DNA of 64,000 nt from Tetracentron sinense (GCA_015143295.1 CM026570.1:5604047-5668046), one strand, 5' to 3'; shown: positions 33,369 through 46,639, numbered from the stretch's first letter. Notes: a model not told the origin generated them from the letters alone. Numbers and translations are program-made.

Positions 33369-35008
33369 TATATTACATCTTATTAAATTAAAATATGTAT
33401 ACTAGAGCACGAAGAAAAAAAAAAGGGTTGCAAGTCAAAACTTCATGGGATTATTGTCGCTTCATACAAAATGTCTCACATAATAAAGCTCCTTTCATCA
33501 ATGGCACAAGTTCACTTGTGTTGCAATGGTTTATTATAACTAAAAAGGAGGGATGATGATAATTTTAGAAGACATGAGCTAGCTTGAGTCCGGCTTGGCC
33601 CAAGAGGTGTGAGGGTCTCGTGTGTTGGAAAGGGCGGCCATTCCTTCTATTTGTGCTTCTTGGATTGGAGGGATTCTTATTGTTTGCAACAAAGACAAGA
33701 TTGAGATTCTGGACATGGAGGATTGGGTGAAGTGGGTTTTCTCGAGGTGTACAGTCCAAATGTAACTTTTGGCATTTTTAACTTCTGACAAGAGTTTGAT
33801 GATGTCTGGGTCAAATGGTGCTTCCGTTGGGTGTGTGTTCATTAGCTGAGAAATAAAAAAAAAGAAATTAAAATTTTCTTTCAAATCAATCATCAAAAGA
33901 TGGAGGAAGTTTTTAGAAGAAAGTTTGTCACTTTTAAAAAGGTATAAGAAAATGAAAGGGAGTTTCTTACCGACCACATTTGAATGGTTTGATCGATATT
34001 CCGTTAAGGGGCAGGTTCTTGGTGATTATGCAAACTTCACTTCAGTTTACTCGAATTTTCAAGATAAGCGTTCTTCTTTGAACTGGACAGGTTCTTAGAG
34101 CATCTCTAACACTGCCCTAAACAGGCTCCCTTCATCAGTTTATGGAGCCTGATCTCAATTTTAAAGCTCCAACAGGCTTGTCGAACCTCCTTGTCATTTT
34201 AAGGAAAAGGGAAAACACTCCTCAAAATTGGCGAGCGTTTTCAATTCGTCATTCAATTTATTATTATTTTTTTTAAATAAAAACCGTTGAAAGCCCGTGA
34301 ATACTTTAGTAAGAAAAAATAGGAAAGAAATTGAAAGTATTGTTGGAGTTGCACCTCCAAAGTGTGAATAAAATTTTCAAGTAACTCTATTTTAAAGAAA
34401 AGATGGAGAAACTTTAACTCTGGTGTTGGAGTGGAGATGCTCTTTATGTCTAAGATTCGATATTGGATCACAAGTCTCTTCTATGGATTGTCAATTGGAT
34501 TGAGATATATCCGAGTTTAATTGTACCACAAGTCAAACAAATGACCCTTTTAATTTTTAATTGTGAATAGACTCGAAATTCTCTCAAGTTGTAATCAGAC
34601 TCCTTCGAGTCGGGTTATGCTCATGAGGTTACCACTTGTTTCTATTAACACCCTATAATCGGATGAAAAATGAGCCAAAACTCTCCATAATAGGTACTGT
34701 CGAAAGCACAGCCACACGTTTGAAAATCAAACGGTGTGAGGTTTACTCTTTCTTTTAATGGTGGGCCCTATAATAGTGTTTGCACCATTAGATTGTCGAG
34801 AGTTTTAAATCACTTCCCTAATCGGATTCGTGTTAACCTTTGAGTGCGATTGAACTCGCAATTGACTGTGATCCAGCCTCTTCTATGGATTGTCACGTCA
34901 TCTATCCACGTGGCTAGAAAATGGGACCCATCCAGGTGAAAGAGTTCTTTGTTTCTTTCTGGAGATTTCCATTCTAAAGAGAGAACTCCCGCGAGGGAGA
35001 ATGATACT
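33369..35008. other. Intergenic with possible exon relic and a partial MITE
   Basis: A minus-strand open frame at 33,579-33,870 follows a good acceptor (CTCAG) and reads like protein (LMNTHPTEAPFDPDIIKLLS), but I recognise no family. At about 34,570-34,660 lies one end of the MITE seen at 1897-2118 (CTCTCAAGTTGTAATC). The last 200 bp is probably the promoter and 5'UTR of the next gene. Confidence 0.4.
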
Positions 35009-35375
35009 ATGGATTGCAGCGTATTGCCATTGCTGCTCTTCTTCAACCTGCTAGTCCCTTCTTTGACTGGTAAATATACCCTTCTCCCTCTCTCTTAGGG
35101 TTCTTATCTGCAGCAATGCTTGGGGTTGCATCTGTATCATTTAAGCTTCTGATTGATTGCTTAGTTTATTTCCCGAACCCTAATTTATCTCTGTTCGTCT
35201 TTTATTGGATTTAGGGCTTTAAGTTTCCTCTGTTTTATAATTAATTAAAGGTGTAAAGCTCATTACAAATCTAAACTAGAATGACAAAACCTGAATTGAG
35301 ACATTCTAATTCAAATGACTAGCAATTCACCATTAGAAATTTAGGTTATTGATTGCATTGTGTTCCTTGGGAAAA

Positions 35376-35412
<37 letters not shown>

Positions 35413-38400
35413 ACTCTGTAATGTCTGCACTCAGATGAACTCGAAGTGAAGTTTCTTTCGCATGCCAAATAGTCACTCTATATCAATTATAATTGTTTCC
35501 TATTAGTGCTTGATCAGCGGCGCTCATAGCTGAATTCGGTATCAGTTACTACCTGTATTACATTTATTGCCTCAACTTCATCTAGTCTTTGATCAAATAC
35601 AGAAGTTTAGTTCTTCTCCTTGTTTGAGTGTGGATTTGGTTATTGAAGATCACTTCTAAGTTATCTGTACTCATCTCGTTGTGTTACCTCTTCGTCCGAT
35701 GCATCTCGTTTTGCAACCTTACTCTAAGGGGTTCTTAAGTCTCCAGGTGTAAGAATGATGACAGAAACTCTCTTCGTGGCGAGTAAGCCTATTGAAAAGC
35801 GATAGTCTTGGTGATTTGGGATGATTATGTTGGTGCAGTTGCATGGTATGGAACATGTGTTTGATATTGACCTTAGTAGGATAATTTATATGATTTTACA
35901 ATGAGATTTTATGATATGGGGATTGGATCAACAGTATATGTTAATTGCGAGAGCTTTAATCGTAGCCGTTGGATTTTAGGGATATACGTGATGGATAGGG
36001 ACAATGCAGATAAAAATATTAGTGTGTTTTTTAGGGGGAATTTGGACCTTCTTTGATGGGTAGATTGGTCACAAAAACCATTAAGTTGGTGGGCCCAAAA
36101 TGGTCACACCTTAGAGTTGCTTTTGGTGTAGGAAATGTAGTGTTTCTAATTGAGAGGGTTAAAACTAATATATATAGACAAAGTGTTTAGGGTTTGATGA
36201 ACCTTTTGGAGATTTTATTTTTTACTATATTCTTGTTTCTTCCCCAATTGAAATTCATCCACGTGGAGAGCAAAATCCAAGTTGGACTAGAGCCCCAGTC
36301 TACGTTGTTCTTGTTTGAGGTGAGATCGTAACGTAGTGGAAGTGGAACATATGAAAAGAGAAGACCACTGTCTTCAATCCAAATAACTCTTGAATCCACA
36401 AGGAAAAGAAGAGAAATTCGAAAATACTATTAATAAAACTATGTTGCAATTGCTTACAAGAGTATATAATTACTCCTAAAATCCTTACTTCCCGAATTAG
36501 TAAAATTTACCAAAATAATAAAAATCCTAAATTGACTCAAATTCTACCAAAAGTCTTAAAAAGAACTATTTAAGACTTTGTAAAACAAAAATGGACTTAA
36601 AATACCTTCAAATCCCCTAAAACGGATTTTGCCAAAACTAGAAAGTTTTCCCTAAAAAGTGAAATTCAGACTCTTAAACAGTCTTTTCTTTGCTTTCAGA
36701 TTGCCTTAATCAGCATAGCTGGTTACCACGATATAGAGCTCAATGATTCCTTTGAAAGTAGTACTCGTGGGTCCCGAGGTGACGTCCAGATCAAAAGTTA
36801 TGGACATTTGAAGTTGAAGGTGCATATTTTGACTTCCGGCTCGTCTTATTCTTATCTTGCCTCTCAAAGAAGGCGTTTGCAACTCGTTCTACATCAAATT
36901 ATGATAATATGAAAGCTTCTTTTCAACACCAAGCTGATCAAATTGAAATTGTACAAGTACCAATTTATTTTGTATTTTCTGCAAATAAGATTGTCAATTG
37001 TGACTCAACATCTTGTGATTGAAATATTAAAATCGAACAATATGAGTATACAATTTCTCTCTGATTACAAAGATTAACAAAAAAAAATTAAATCAAAACA
37101 TATATACAACATAGAGGAATCCATATTAACAAGTAAACAACGTAAAAAGAAGAAGAAGAAGCTGCAAATGGTTAGATAAAGAAAAAAGCAAGAAATATAC
37201 CAATCCCAATATCAAACATGCCTAATATTCTATTGAGGATAATTGGTGGAGAATTTGGACTTCGTCCTAGGTTTGGTAAGTTTTAGATTATCCATACTAT
37301 AGAGAGTCCAATATACCATTAAGATACACTTGCTTCTTTGGGTCTGGAGTTGTGTAGTCTTGTACTTGGGAATCAGTCTAATGGAGGGTAAGGTTTGGTT
37401 TTAGTTGAATGTTACTCTTCTGTATAGTTGAACTTTGGATTTGTCAAAAAGCAGAAAAGAGAGATCGCTCGAAGTGAGAACGCATGAGGCAGATCTGCCC
37501 TAAATTGACCAAGGCATTTGCTTACTTTAGGAGATTTTACACAAAAGAAAAACCATCTGATCACTAGTGCTGCACCCACAAAAAAATTGTAAGTATTCAA
37601 TTCCCCTAAAGTCAACAAGCTCTTGTTGTCCTGCAAACACCGGTGACTGAATATATAATTGCTGGGTGACAAGATGGAATATGCTGAATGCATCCAGCAA
37701 TGCTTCAGCAATCGCTTTTCTCATATCAAAATCTCTCAAATATATTTAATTAGTTTGAGAAAAGAGCACTACTATCTTCAACAAAGAAAACATTCATTGC
37801 TAGCCAACCAGACCCTAGTAACTGCTATTATCACCAGTGCAGATAGTTGACTCCAAACATCAAGAATTTGTCCACATGTCTCTTGAAATTGTATAGGTGG
37901 TGTCCTCTCTTTAGTCCAAGAAGAAATTCGTGGGAGCTAATGCTTGGAAAGAACTTCTAGCACCACCCCTCAAATGTCCTATATTTCTTTTCATTCTTTT
38001 ACTAATATGCAACATATTTTACGTATTTAGTACTCGCATATATATATAGGTGTGAGGCGTGGCGTTGGGACCTTAACATGCTTGAGGTGTAAGCCCACAA
38101 GAAAGTGTTATGCTCCCTCATTTTAACAAATAAAGAAACAATAAATTATAAAATTGCAAAAAGATTCAAAAATACATTAAAGGTTATTATATATATATAT
38201 ATCTGAGTGTGTGTACACACACACATATGTAATATCATGTAAATTATTCAGGCATAAAATAATAAATTTAAGAGACAAAAAAATCTAAAATTTAGATTTT
38301 TTTATTATATATATATGGAAAGACAGCTGATGTTCAATCATCATGTGGTAGATTTTGGATTCCAACTAACAAATTGCAAAGTACTCACTAATGTACGAAG

Positions 38401-41146
38401 AACTTGCAAAGTAGTTACCAATGTATGAGGAATAAGTCTTAAAAATTGATGTTCTATCAATTATATGGCTAGAACCCAATTTTTTTTATTAAAGTATAAT
38501 AAACACACCTCAGACATAAAACATTTCAGACTCTTAAGGCATGAGGTGTGTGCCTAATGTGAGCCTCAAAGTTTGACGAGTTAGCCTAAGGTGTTTTCCT
38601 CAAGCCTTGCCTCAGAGTGAAAGACGCCATGGAAAGGGCTACCTAGGGAGGGCTATGGAAAAAAATCATGATAATTGCCCCGCCCTAGAGTGAGAGTCGC
38701 CGAGGACGTCAACTGCAAAAACGTGGTGGTATGTTATGTGCCTTTAATAAGTAAATTGATCTTCCGCACCTCACCAGGCTGGTCTTTTGAGGAGTATTGA
38801 TGAAGGCACTTATCTTTGGTATCAAAGCCAGCACCACGTCGAGTATGGGCTCGGATGCAGTATGGACTGTGGTTCTATGGTTGCCGTCTCGGAAAGGGCT
38901 ACCTGGAGAGGGCTGCGGGAACAAGGTCCCTAAGAAGTGCCCTGCCTCAGAGTGAAATCCGTCGTGGACGTGCTGCGGAGTGTGGTGGTATGTTAAGATT
39001 CCAATTGTCCCACATCGGTTAAGTATGGGCTTGGCCTTGTGTATATAAGCTCTTGGGCATGCATCATTATGTGTATATTTGCGTTTGATCGCTTTTGGGA
39101 AATTAATCTTTGATGATCATTTGTCAAAGCTTATAGTAAGTTAAACTAGTTTGTTTCCATTCTTTTGTAATTATTAGCTTATTTTATTGTGATAGATAGA
39201 TTCTAGCATTAAAATTTTCTCTAAATTAATTGCATTGCAGGTGAACTAAATGGAGTGTGCATTTCTCCGGGTGGCCGGTTTCCTCCATTCTCATCTGAAG
39301 GGAAACCTCCAAGAAAAGTATGCAAGGGCCCCAAAGATTTGACCCTTTGTAGGGTGTTCCGTAGAAACACATGTTGTGATGCGGCCCAGACATATCCAGC
39401 TTTCCTGTCCATGAGAAGGCTCGCTTCTGCAGGAGAAGCCAGCGAAGAGTGCCTGCAGTTATGGGAACACTTGGAATGCTCCATTTGTGATCCAGGTGTT
39501 GGTGTTCAGCCTGGACTTCCTGTTATTTGTGCTTCTCTTTGTGATAGGATCTTCCAGGCATGCTCTAAAGCATACTTCTCTGTGGATGCAAAGACCCAGG
39601 TGGGTGGGTACTGGGCAGTCTCACTATTCAATTAAGAAATATAAATATCCATTAGAAGACCCCAAAGATGGGTACATGTGGCATACGTGCAAGAGGGTGA
39701 TGAATGCCATTCGATGTGTTCCATCTAGGAGATTTGTTCTAGAAAGAGACCTGACTGGATTATGGTGCTCATCCTTTTTGTCACATTCTCTTGGACAGTT
39801 AAGTACTTTGAATACTGGAGAGAATGGTCAATGTAATAGATGGTTCCAGTTATCCAAAATGGTTGATCTTTGTGTAGAGTTGGGACATGTCAAGTAATGA
39901 GTCCCCACATGTAAATGTGTGGTTGATGTCCCTGTATACAATTGTAGACTGTACGTAGGGTCTGAATGTGAGAGTACCTGAGTTTTCCTTTTTTGTTGAA
40001 TCTCTAGAATTTTCTGATAAGTTGTTCTTATGATGCCAGGTTTTGGCACCATGTGGATTAAATGCCTTTGTTTGTGGTAGAGCTTCTGAGTGGGCATCAA
40101 ATGGTACAGAGCTATGCCGCCTTGCAGGTTTTTCTATTAAAGCATCTGAGGATATCCATATGGGCACTGAAGAATCATTTTGCTATGGTGGGAAAGCCAG
40201 TCTAGATATTATTGCTGATTCATGGAGAGGTTCACAATCTGGGGTGCCCCAGAAAGCTGAGAGTTTAGGGGAATTTGAAGATTTTCAAGAGTGGGTGAGG
40301 GAAATGCCATTTAGCGAAAGAGTTTTGTGGGCAGTGGGAGGGATGGTTCTTACAGCAGGTCTTTTGTTTGTAAGGTCAGACCACTCCCTTATTGGCACTT
40401 ATGCAATCCTGCCTTTCCATCATAATTCTCTAGGTTTAATTTCTGAAATCATTGAAGATGCATAGTTTTGATGGCTTCTTCCTCAAGCATAATTTCTTTT
40501 GTTGTAATGTTCACATCAACCTTTGTCCATATTGACTTCTTGCACATTTATTTTCCTTTTAAATCTGTTGTTTATCTTAAATTGGTATGTCCAACTCTCT
40601 CTCTCTCTCTCTCTCTGTTTGGGTCCACACACAAAACCTTGAAGCAGGTCCCTATGTGTGTTACCTAGCAAAAAATAGCCCGATCAGTGACCGTGGGTAG
40701 GCCAATTATGGGTACAGATACCTCCGATCAGGCTGAAATTTGGCCAGGTGGTGCGTGTAAAGGTTCAGTCTTTTCTTGTGAGCCCAAACATCTTCCACGT
40801 AGCTTTGGAATGCATGACATGGGCAACACTACCTATGCACCATGGATATAGAACCCATCATCTCTCTCTATATATATGTATATATATTCATGTTTGTGTA
40901 TGTGCGTTGGTAATTTTTCTGGACCATCCTCAGTTGAAAAAATTAAGATAAAGCCATGTTATTTGCTGGGATTAAGGTTCTTAGTTTATGTCCTTATACA
41001 TCTTTGCTGATATGTGCAGCAAAAGGAAGAACCACAACCAGCACCAGAAGCAAGCAGCTATTCTACGCCCAGCAAGGAGACTGGAATCTAAAATGAACCT
41101 AGTGTCTCCCGTTAGTCAAGGAAATAGGAAGGATCATGGGAGATAA
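35009..41146 (+). CDS. Folate-receptor-like single-pass membrane protein
   Basis: Four exons: 35,009-35,069, 39,241-39,599, 40,040-40,374, 41,020-41,146; joined 882 nt, 293 aa, all introns GT-AG. Exon 1 encodes a signal peptide (MDCSVLPLLLFFNLLVPSLT). The ATG at 35,009 was chosen because the upstream ATG at 35,001 is in another frame and soon stops. Exons 2-3 encode a Cys-rich folate-receptor-like ectodomain (CRVFRRNTCCDAAQT, CSICDPGVG, ICASLCDRIFQAC, CGLNAFVCGRASEW, SFCYGG). Residues ~233-251 form a membrane helix (VLWAVGGMVLTAGLLFV), followed by a basic ~40-residue cytoplasmic tail (KRKNHNQHQKQ onward). The plant members resemble vertebrate folate receptors in cysteine pattern; folate binding is not proven for them. 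Intron 1 is 4.2 kb and repeat-filled. Confidence 0.92.
35070..39240 (+). other. 4.2 kb intron 1 of the folate-receptor-like gene
   Basis: Holds an (AT)n tract at about 35,381-35,408, an LTR-like or unclassified repeat between about 36,300 and 36,900 (starts TGAGGTGAGATCGTAACG, ends CGTTCTACATCAAA), an unrecognised minus-strand open frame at 37,527-37,739, microsatellites near 38,190-38,225, and the TRIM-like remnant at 38,620-39,060. Confidence 0.55.
38620..39060 (+). mobile_element. TRIM-like LTR remnant in intron 1
   Basis: A block ending GGTGGTATGTTATG (to 38,740) is repeated as a block ending GGTGGTATGTTAAG (to 39,000). Between them, TTGGTATCAAAGCCAGC (38,817-38,833) resembles a methionine-tRNA primer-binding site. 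The second block leads into LTR-like sequence starting TGTTAAGATTCC with TCCCACATCGGTTAAG and TATATAAGCTCTTGGGC, typical of short plant LTRs. It looks like part of a tandem internal-LTR array, truncated at both ends. Confidence 0.5.
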
Positions 41147-42054
41147 ATATTTCATCTGTACGTCAACACATTTTCTTGTGTTAATTTGTAGGTTAATGGT
41201 GGATTCTTTCTGTTATTTTTTGAATTACTGTTTGCTTATTTGAGATGATGGATTACTTTAAGACTTAGATATGAAGATGTTGGTTGTCATAACCATTCAG
41301 AAGGAAAAAAAATGAATATCCTGAGGTTCTAAATTTGAAAAATCAGATACAATAATCAATCTATACTTTTTAGTACCTTGTTAGATGTTTAGATGTCTTA
41401 AGAAGAAATTAGTGTTATTGTGCTACCCACTATTCATCATCATCATCATCATCATCATCACTTGTGTGATGACACATGCAATTATGTATAGAGTATCTTA
41501 ATCACAATTTACTTTCCAAAAAACATTATGATATTTCTCAATTTTCCCAGGATCAGTGCAAGACTGACTACAAACTGAATCTGCTTCTAAAGCTAAGACA
41601 AAGGGGGAAGGGAACTAATATGTTTCTCTTGTAGGGCAAATAATTTGTTAAAGGGCTTGGAAAAGTGTTATCTAATCATTTTTAATTTGGCTAGTCATAT
41701 TAGTGGGTGACAAATGCCCCCTTATTGAACTCTTCACCCCCTTATATAGAGCAATGGAACTTACTTTTTTTGTGTTTGATAAGTACTGATGGTATATTAC
41801 TTTTTATTAGTCAATGTGTAACAAAGGAAATGTTTTAAGTGCAAGGCTAGACCCCTGAGAGATACCTTGAATATAAGGTTTTTAAAATAAGTTGAACTAA
41901 GATAAAAATACATGAAATTCAACTTTAGTAAGAACGTAAATAGGGGTGGGGTGATAGTTAAGATTGATGGCCAGGAAATACACCAAAGCAATTAATTCCT
42001 TTTTTTTACTCAATTGTTCACAAGAATGGAGAGATTGAGAAGAATGTTGCCTAT
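41147..42054. other. 3' flank and intergenic
   Basis: 3'UTR of the folate-receptor-like gene, then AT-rich DNA with an (ATC)n/(CAT)n microsatellite at about 41,432-41,461. No gene seen. Confidence 0.5.
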
Positions 42055-43860
42055 GAGAACTGGTATGCGCAGTGAAATCTCACTGTCCATGAGTGCATGT
42101 GGATCATGCATTTGCACACACCGAATCACTACCCACATAGGGCGGTTGGGCTTCACCCATGCCAAAAAGCACTGTGTGGTAGTGGACTGACACATGCAGA
42201 CCTCGGCCAACACTAAATGCTGTCAGACCATCGCAAGGGAATGTTGCCTCACAGATAGGCTAAGTGCCAGTTCATAATGGGCTGACTCGTGTCCGCGTAT
42301 CCAACAAGGTTAAGTGCCAGTCCATAATGGATTGACATGGGGCTACCCTCGCGGACAGGTTAGTGACCGGTCCCTATTGCACTGACATGTGTCCATAGTC
42401 TAAACTGACTGCAGCCCTAAAAAAGCCCGTGGACAAACGTCTACAGACAACCCTTGTTGGCAGCCAATACATGAGTGCCTCATATAGCAGAGGATCCCAA
42501 TAAAGGGTCCTCATGTCACTTTTAGGGAATCCCGATATAGGTAGGGCTGTCAATGGACCGGATCATGATCCGGATCCAATCCGAATCCGATCCGATTAGC
42601 CGGACTTTGGACCCTATATGTGATCCGTCGGATCGGATTCGGATCGGATCGGTGGAATCCGATTATAATCGGATCGGATCTGGATATAGGGTGATCCGAT
42701 CCGATTAAAATCCGATCCAATAATAATAATAATTTTTAATTATTTTAAATATATTATTTAGATTTTCTATGTATAAAATATTAATTTTTTAAAAAATTAA
42801 CATTAATTAGTATTAATTAAAATATTATTAGATTTTTTATTATTAAAATAGATTTTTTTTTTTTTTAAATAACCTTACTCGGATCGGATCGGATTCGGAT
42901 CGGACGATATATAATCGGATTCGGATCGGTTACTTCATGATCCGACGAATCTCGGATCGGATTCGGATCAGTCGGATTCTTAATCGGATCGGATTCGGAT
43001 CTAGGCAGATCCGGTCCGAATCCGATCCGTTGACAGCCCTAGATATAGGGACTCCCTTTTAAAGCCCCAATGCTAGGTGCCACCTGGCACCCCATTAATG
43101 AGGAGGGTTATCCTCTCCTCTCTCCTTCCCCCTCATACGTTTCTCTTCTCTACCGTGAAAAGGGGAGAATGTATTGCAGAGGGCACTGCACTTAGAGGTT
43201 ACCCCGAGAGGATAAACCACAGTCCAAGGACAGGTGGCCATCTCTAAGGAGATTTGTTCCTGATTTTGTTTCCCAGAAAAGGGAAACAAGAGGAGAGATC
43301 CAAAGAGGACTCTCTCTCAAGAAGAGATAAACGACAGGGAGCCATTCTCAAATAGAGAGCTCTCCTCTACAACTACAGAGCAAGCCAAGGAAGAATTAGA
43401 CCCCTAATAATAGAAAATACAAGGTCAACCCTCAAATGGCCACCATATTTTTCTTTTCCCTGTGTCTTCTGTACGAAAACCTTAGTAGTGAGGCACTTGT
43501 AAGCCCATATTTGGGCACCCCCTTTCGATAAATGTTATATTTTATTGTCAGATTATCTTCTTTTATTTCTTCTCTTAATCAGAGATTCCTCCCCTCAATG
43601 AAGGGAAGGTAATGAACAGTCTTACTTTACCCAGACCGGAAGGATTGTCTCCCACAAAAACAATCACCTTCACCCTAAAAGGTGAAGGTAATTTCTCATC
43701 AAATTTTGGATATCTCATCTCTTAGAGACGCTCAAAAGTTGCGTGTACAAATTTCTTATCAAAATTCTGGCATAGAGATGCTCAAAATTCAGTGTGTACG
43801 GGTGCATGATGCACTTGCAATCATGGACGGTGAGATTTCTCTACCCACAACTGGGTGGCT
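42055..43860. repeat. Inverted pair of ~65 bp units bracketing the hAT MITE region
   Basis: 42,060-42,125 (GAAATCTCACTGTCCATGAG..GATCATGCA) reappears in inverse orientation at about 43,785-43,855 (GTGCATGATGCAC..ATGGACGGTGAGATTTC). The interval contains other repeat-like material: the AAGTGCCAGTCCATAATGG-type short tandem units at 42,240-42,400, and a GGTGCCACCTGGC segment near 43,078 that is also present in TOPP intron 3 near 50,566. Confidence 0.5.
42542..43041. mobile_element. hAT-type MITE, 500 bp, with 8 bp target duplication
   Basis: Flanked by GATATAGG at 42,534-42,541 and 43,042-43,049. The ends are TAGGGCTGTCAATGGACCGG and CCGATCCGTTGACAGCCCTA. Both halves carry dense iterations of GGATCGGATTCGGATCGG in opposite orientation around an AT-rich centre, the subterminal repeats on which hAT transposases act. 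No coding capacity. The perfect target duplication suggests a fairly recent insertion. Confidence 0.92.
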
Positions 43861-43974
43861 AAAGTGGAGATTTACTTCTAGGGTGTATGATTGTGACCAA
43901 CTCATTTGATTCAAACTAAAACAAAATTTAATAAGACAACAATGTCATATATGCTTTAAAGAGCATAATGTTGG

Positions 43975-44363
43975 CGACCAAGAAGCTGCATATTTATGAA
44001 ATGAGTGTAGTCGAGATGAGGATGCTGAGTAAAAAGACTAAAGATCTTAAATGAGCGCATTTAAGAGAATCTGATAGTACTCCAGTAGGTGATAAAGCGA
44101 GGGAGAGTTGATTAGATTGTTTGTACGTCTTCAACTAAAGTCAATGACAGCACTGGTAATGAGTGAAAAGTGAGTTTGTGCACGTTGAAGGCTCTAAAAG
44201 GAATAGAAGGCTTAAAAGGACGGGGATAGAGATAGCAAGAAAACAATACACCCTTTAACCTAAGATATGACTAATGAAGGCTCGAAAAGGAAAAGAAGGC
44301 TGAAAAGGACTGGGATAGAGATAGCAAGAAAACAATACACCCTTTAACCTAAGATATGACTAA
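43975..44363 (+). mobile_element. RTE-type LINE 3' remnant with tandem duplication
   Basis: Translated loosely, the sequence reads MSVVEMRMLSKKTKDLK, then REST/PVGDKARES and VEGSK..RRLKR, the decayed C-terminus of plant RTE-type reverse transcriptase open frames, broken by stops. The last ~85 bp unit (AGGCTCTAAAAGGAATAGAA to AGATATGACTAAT) occurs twice in tandem at about 44,190-44,363. Confidence 0.6.
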
Positions 44364-44639
44364 TTATCAATTGACTAGAAAGATGGAATAGGCTTCATGC
44401 TGTCTAACCCGGATAAGGCACTGATAAAGAAGATGATTGAGACTACCCAGTCCATACTGAAGAGCATTAGAGTAGAAAGCTTGTCCAGTTACCCCGACTG
44501 AGGCCATAAGTTGGTTATGGCAAGTGTGTGCCGCATTAATTTTCCAAAATCATGGAAATAGAATAACTGATACAAAATAATAGTAGACAAGCTTATACTG
44601 ACAATTAAAGTGTAGCTTATTATCGATACCTCTTCTCGA

Positions 44640-45010
44640 AAGGAATCACCCCTTCAGATTCAATCAAGCTAGTGAACAAAGAACTTGGCTATCGCTCCCG
44701 TCATAAAGGCGCCTGATAAGCAGAGCACATTTCCTCTTTTGCCTGTGAACTAATCGACTTTCTAAAGATGAAGAAGGAGAGATATTGACCTTGAGTCGCG
44801 GTAGTTCGTTCGCTTGGCTATTGATGTCAGAAACCAGTTGCGTTCCAGGGGATCCATGGATTGATGGACAGATGGATAGGGGGAAGGTACTGATACAACT
44901 AGTGGTAGCGCCATCTTTCATCATAGTTCTTAGTGGTCTGGAATGGAACTCTTTCACTTTCAGGTGCAAGATTGGGCGATGATCGACCCGGAAACAGGAT
45001 ATCTATCGAT
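44640..45010. other. GC-richer segment, possibly organelle-derived
   Basis: This stretch has noticeably higher GC and lower homopolymer content than its neighbours, and a style (CTATCGCTCCCGTCATAAAG, GGCGCCTGATAAGCAGAGC) that recalls plant mitochondrial non-coding DNA. No mitochondrial gene is recognised, so this is a weak impression only. Confidence 0.2.
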
Positions 45011-46639
45011 CAAAAAAAACAAGTGTAGCTTCTGCTGTCATCCTATGATGTCTAACAAACATAGAGAATTTATATTTCATATGGTCTAGCTTATTGAAAG
45101 ATATGAACTAGAGTTGGGCTAATTGGACTTTAAGTTCCCAGTGTGGTCTATGATTCTTTTCCTTTTCCTTTCCTTTCTTTTTTGGTTATTTATGAAAAGA
45201 AAATGGTACAAGCCATGATTGCAGCCACTATTTTTAGGAGTTGTTAAGCACTAAAAGAAAACTCGATAACTTGAGCACTTACTATTATGCTCAAGCCAAA
45301 AATGTTACCTAGCAACTAGATCACGAGGACAGCAGAGTTGAGGTCATGGATATGATCCCAGTTCCCATAAGCAAAAAATAGAAGGCTTTAGTTTGTGATA
45401 TAACTAAATGTCATGTTTTATTTGTTCTTCTGTAATTAATAATACAGACCCTACTCTGTAGGTATGCACCTACAAAAAAGTTTAAAATAGGAGATACCGT
45501 GAAGCAATAACAATTATTGAACAGGTGTAGCTATGATGGGGGGCATTGAGATGCCCAAGATACATGATGAGCTTTTAAGTCCATGTGCGCAATCAATAAG
45601 TTCCTATGGTAACTAGAGTAATTTTTTTTTATTGAGAAGGAAGGAAATAATGGGCTACACAATACATATGCCAAATACACAATAATACTGGAGGGGAAGT
45701 GAAGCCCATGGAGATAGAAACACTTGTTATTTGCTACTTAGCCAGGCAATTCACAAAATGTAGAGAAGCCCTTAAAGATAGAGAAACTGCATTGAATGTT
45801 CCATGAATAAGAGAACTGGCCTAATTTTATTGAGAGGGTGAGAGAGAGAGAGAGAGCATATGTGTCGAGATGACGGGAAAGGGTGCGGTATTTTAGATTG
45901 CAGCATGAAGTATATGCCATGCATGCATACATCTAGTCATAAAAGGATACATAACATGTTGGATATATGAAATATACTAAGAACTATTCCTGAAATGGTG
46001 CCAACTATTATAAGTTTGCTAATGCCATCTCTCTGCAAAACTAGAACCGGACCTCAGCTCAAATCTGCTTGGAAATTCTTCATACCTACTTGGATAGTTA
46101 TAGCACTTTCTTTATGATATTCAATACGCTCTATTTTCTTGATCAAGTTTTTTTTTTTGGGAAGGTGAAAAATGTTCTTGATTAAGTTTTATTACTCAGA
46201 AAAGAAAAGGGATACACTATGCATTGGTGTCTGATGCTCATGAAAAACCGAATGTTTTTTTCAGTTAAGAGGTACTTTCTGTGCTTGAAATATATAATTT
46301 TGTGTGATTGGAATGCTCTAAACTAAACTAGCTGTGTCATAGATTTCATACAAATCCTTTTGGGATGCCCATGTATTTTCTTCCTTTCCCCATATATATC
46401 AATGCTGTTCATCTTGTTCTTCAAATATTTTTTGGAAGGTTGTTCGTATTTAGGTAGGTTAGTGACCTTGCCCGATCTTTTGTTATATGTTATCATGGAT
46501 TTAAGTCGAATACAAGCTTATTGTAACAGGTTTCAGTCTGCACAAAGATGAAAGGAGAGTAATAAAGGTAGTTCCTTGTAGTTTGTTAAAGGTTATGAAT
46601 AATATATGTTCTCATTGGTCTAAAACAGCCTAATGCCTT
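45011..46639. other. Intergenic, nothing recognised
   Basis: AT-rich, with a (GA)n tract at about 45,840-45,857 and a T run near 46,148. A SINE-like B box (GGTCATGGATATGATCCC) lies near 45,340, without other support. No gene. Confidence 0.4.

Noticed and set aside
39487..39897. 136-codon plus-strand frame over exon 2 and intron 2 of the folate-receptor-like gene
   Set aside because: Partly an out-of-frame shadow of exon 2; the remainder is intron between good GT and AG sites.
41430..41465. Possible CRISPR-like or structured repeat
   Set aside because: Plain (ATC)n trinucleotide microsatellite.
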